From Bacteroidota bacterium (GTDB lineage Bacteria; Bacteroidota; Bacteroidia; UBA7662): a stretch of 8,329 nucleotides of DNA. This document shows positions 6,892-8,329 of the stretch, in pieces (the stretch's first letter is position 1; every line of letters starts with the position of its first letter). A program made the position numbers and the translations under genes. Under the pieces are notes generated by a model, which ran no database searches, was not told the origin of the DNA, and saw only the letters and a program-made list of their open reading frames with translations. The stretch is taken from NCBI GenBank assembly GCA_016868485.1, contig VGGT01000068.1, positions 1-8,329 of the forward strand. The letters are read 5' to 3'.

Positions 6892-8135
6892 TGCCTAAAG
6901 CCAAAATTCATTGCTCTTTTTGTGGCAAAGAGAAGGAACAGGCTAAGGTTTTGGTGGCGGGCATGGAGGCGCATATCTGTGATCAATGCGTGGTTCAGGC
7001 TGGTGAAATTGTTCGTGCGCAGGAGGAACGGCATGTGGGAAAGGCAGGTAAAAGCAATCACCGGCAGTTTGCTAATCTTCGTCCGACCCTCATCAAGGAG
7101 CATTTGGATACCTACGTCATTGGCCAAGACGAAGCCAAACGACATTTAGCGGTTGCGGTCTATAATCACTACAAGCGGATTAATCAGAGTCAACAAGCGG
7201 ATATTGAAATTGAAAAGTCAAATGTTATGCTTGTTGGGGAGACGGGAACGGGTAAAACGCTGTTGGCGCGTTCCATCGCTCGGTTGTTGAATGTGCCTTT
7301 TTGTATTGCGGATGCTACGGTTTTCACAGAGGCTGGTTATGTGGGCGAGGACGTAGAGAGTATTCTAACACGTTTGCTTCAAGCCGCTGATTATGATGTA
7401 GAAGCTGCTCAACGGGGAATCGTGTATCTCGATGAAATCGACAAAATAGCGCGAAAGGCTGATAATCCTTCGGTTACCCGCGACGTTTCTGGCGAAGGTG
7501 TGCAGCAGGCTCTTTTAAAAATGCTTGAAGGTACGGTGGTGAATGTCCCGCCGCAAGGTGGTCGCAAACACCCCGAGCAGAAATTTGTGCAAGTCGATAC
7601 CCGGCATATCTTATTTATTTGTGGAGGGGCATTCGACGGATTAGAAAAGATCATCGCCCGCCGGGTGCGTGTGAGTTCCATCGGCTACCTGCGCCACGGC
7701 GGTTCAAAAGACCCAGAGGCGGGCCATTTGTTGCAGTGTGTTCAACCCGTTGACCTGAAATCCTATGGATTAATTCCAGAGCTTTTGGGACGACTACCGG
7801 TTGTGACATACCTCAATCCGCTCGACAAGGATACGTTGAAGACTATTTTAACGCAACCTAAAAATGCACTTTTGAGGCAATATGAGCATTTATTCGCGCT
7901 CGAGGATATCCGCTTGGTGGTGCCCGACGATGTGCTGGCCTTTGTGGTGGATCAAGCTATGGAGTTAAAATTGGGCGCGCGTGGTCTTCGGTCTATCTTA
8001 GAAGCGATTTTGTTGGATGCTATGTTTTCTCTACCTACGACCAGCCCGAAACCTACGGAGTTTATTGTCAATCTTTCGTACGCCCGCAATCAATTTTCGG
8101 CATCGGGTTTCAGTAAATTACGGGCAGCAGGCTAA
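6891..8135 (+). CDS. clpX: ATP-dependent Clp protease ATP-binding subunit ClpX
   Basis: ClpX is a hexameric AAA+ unfoldase that recognises tagged substrates and threads them into ClpP. The 414 residues contain an N-terminal C4 zinc-binding domain with Cys8, Cys11, Cys30 and Cys33. The AAA+ core follows: Walker A GETGTGKT (116-123), pore loop GYVG (149-152), Walker B YLDEID (179-184, Asp181-Glu182), the GEGVQQALLKMLEG segment, the RKH pore loop (225-227), sensor-1 region FICGGAFDG (242-250), and sensor-2 GARGLR (362-367). The loop that docks on ClpP has IGY (264-266) where E. coli has IGF. The ATG overlaps the clpP stop by one base (TAATG), so no other start is needed. Length is close to that of other ClpX proteins. 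The gene downstream starts within 10 bases, so the unit probably continues. Confidence 0.97.
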   Translation: MPKAKIHCSFCGKEKEQAKVLVAGMEAHICDQCVVQAGEIVRAQEERHVGKAGKSNHRQFANLRPTLIKEHLDTYVIGQDEAKRHLAVAVYNHYKRINQSQQADIEIEKSNVMLVGETGTGKTLLARSIARLLNVPFCIADATVFTEAGYVGEDVESILTRLLQAADYDVEAAQRGIVYLDEIDKIARKADNPSVTRDVSGEGVQQALLKMLEGTVVNVPPQGGRKHPEQKFVQVDTRHILFICGGAFDGLEKIIARRVRVSSIGYLRHGGSKDPEAGHLLQCVQPVDLKSYGLIPELLGRLPVVTYLNPLDKDTLKTILTQPKNALLRQYEHLFALEDIRLVVPDDVLAFVVDQAMELKLGARGLRSILEAILLDAMFSLPTTSPKPTEFIVNLSYARNQFSASGFSKLRAAG

Positions 8136-8144
8136 GTGGAATAC

Positions 8145-8329
8145 ATGATCGTGGCATCCACCAGTAGGGTGCCTTCACGCTCGAGAGGGGTCGCGGAACA
8201 CTTTCAGCAATGTCTTCAGGCACTGCGGATAGATGCGGATTTGATGGCACTTGATCAGGTTCCTTCTACTCTTTTGGAAACAACGCTTTATCGAAATCCC
8301 CGGCAACCCAATGCGGCCTGGGACTCGAT
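8145..8329 (+). CDS. Putative NAD(P)H-dependent FMN reductase family protein (N-terminal part, cut by window edge)
   Basis: An open frame starts at ATG 8145 and runs off the window, giving 61 complete codons. It begins MIVASTSRVPSRSRGVAEHF, which resembles the first beta strand and phosphate-binding loop of flavodoxin-like FMN reductases (pattern IxGTxRxxSxxxxVA). It continues with LMALDQVPSTLLETTLYRNP, matching the second strand and the following loop in small Bacteroidota members of that family. Such enzymes bind FMN and reduce flavin or quinone-like substrates with NAD(P)H; the substrate here cannot be told. An in-frame GTG at 8136, directly after the clpX stop, is an alternative start, but ATG gives the usual short lead into the first strand. 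The 9-base gap to clpX suggests co-transcription, although a functional link to ClpXP is not evident. Only about a third of the expected protein is visible. Confidence 0.6.
   Translation, partial: MIVASTSRVPSRSRGVAEHFQQCLQALRIDADLMALDQVPSTLLETTLYRNPRQPNAAWDS

Noticed and set aside
1..8329. Mobile elements, CRISPR arrays, toxin-antitoxin or defence genes
   Set aside because: No direct-repeat arrays, transposase motifs or short paired genes of that kind were found; every sizeable stretch belongs to a conserved housekeeping gene or a short gap.

Overview
The window is ordinary chromosomal housekeeping sequence from a member of the Bacteroidota, most likely a Flavobacteriales-like lineage (inference). 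Four observations point there. ClpP carries the N-terminal stretch (IIEERPMNVASMDVFSRLMM) typical of that phylum. The Rel protein reads EILRRYRRLLR near its start. Trigger factor has a PPIase region without the usual signature. No start codon is preceded by a recognisable Shine-Dalgarno sequence, while TAnnTTTG-type promoter elements can be found in the gaps. Base composition is moderate and looks even across the window, with no sign of transfer, insertion sequence, phage or CRISPR.

Layout: two transcription units diverge from a 199-base gap (4422-4620). Leftward (minus strand) run a bifunctional-type (p)ppGpp synthetase/hydrolase (4421-2163, GTG start), adenylosuccinate synthetase purA (2020-755), and, 5 bases further on, the N-terminal 249 residues of a chorismate-binding enzyme, most likely aminodeoxychorismate synthase component I (pabB, 749 to beyond base 1). 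Rightward (plus strand) run tRNA-Leu(UAG) (4621-4702), a 98-base leader with a nested stem-loop, trigger factor tig (4801-6162), clpP (6202-6891), clpX (6891-8135, sharing one base with clpP), and the first 61 residues of a putative NAD(P)H-dependent FMN reductase (8145 to beyond base 8329).

Functionally, the leftward unit joins the stringent response to purine synthesis and, through p-aminobenzoate, to folate. (p)ppGpp is a known inhibitor of PurA, and folate one-carbon units feed purine synthesis. The rightward unit is a protein-quality-control set: the ribosome-bound chaperone followed by both parts of the ClpXP protease, the same tig-clpP-clpX order seen in many bacteria.

I found no previously undescribed system. 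The points most worth a second look are the structured leader before tig, the absence of a Fur-family gene between rel and purA, the IGY (instead of IGF) ClpP-docking tripeptide in ClpX, and the GTG start of rel. The genes fill almost everything; no gene-free stretch reaches 300 bases.
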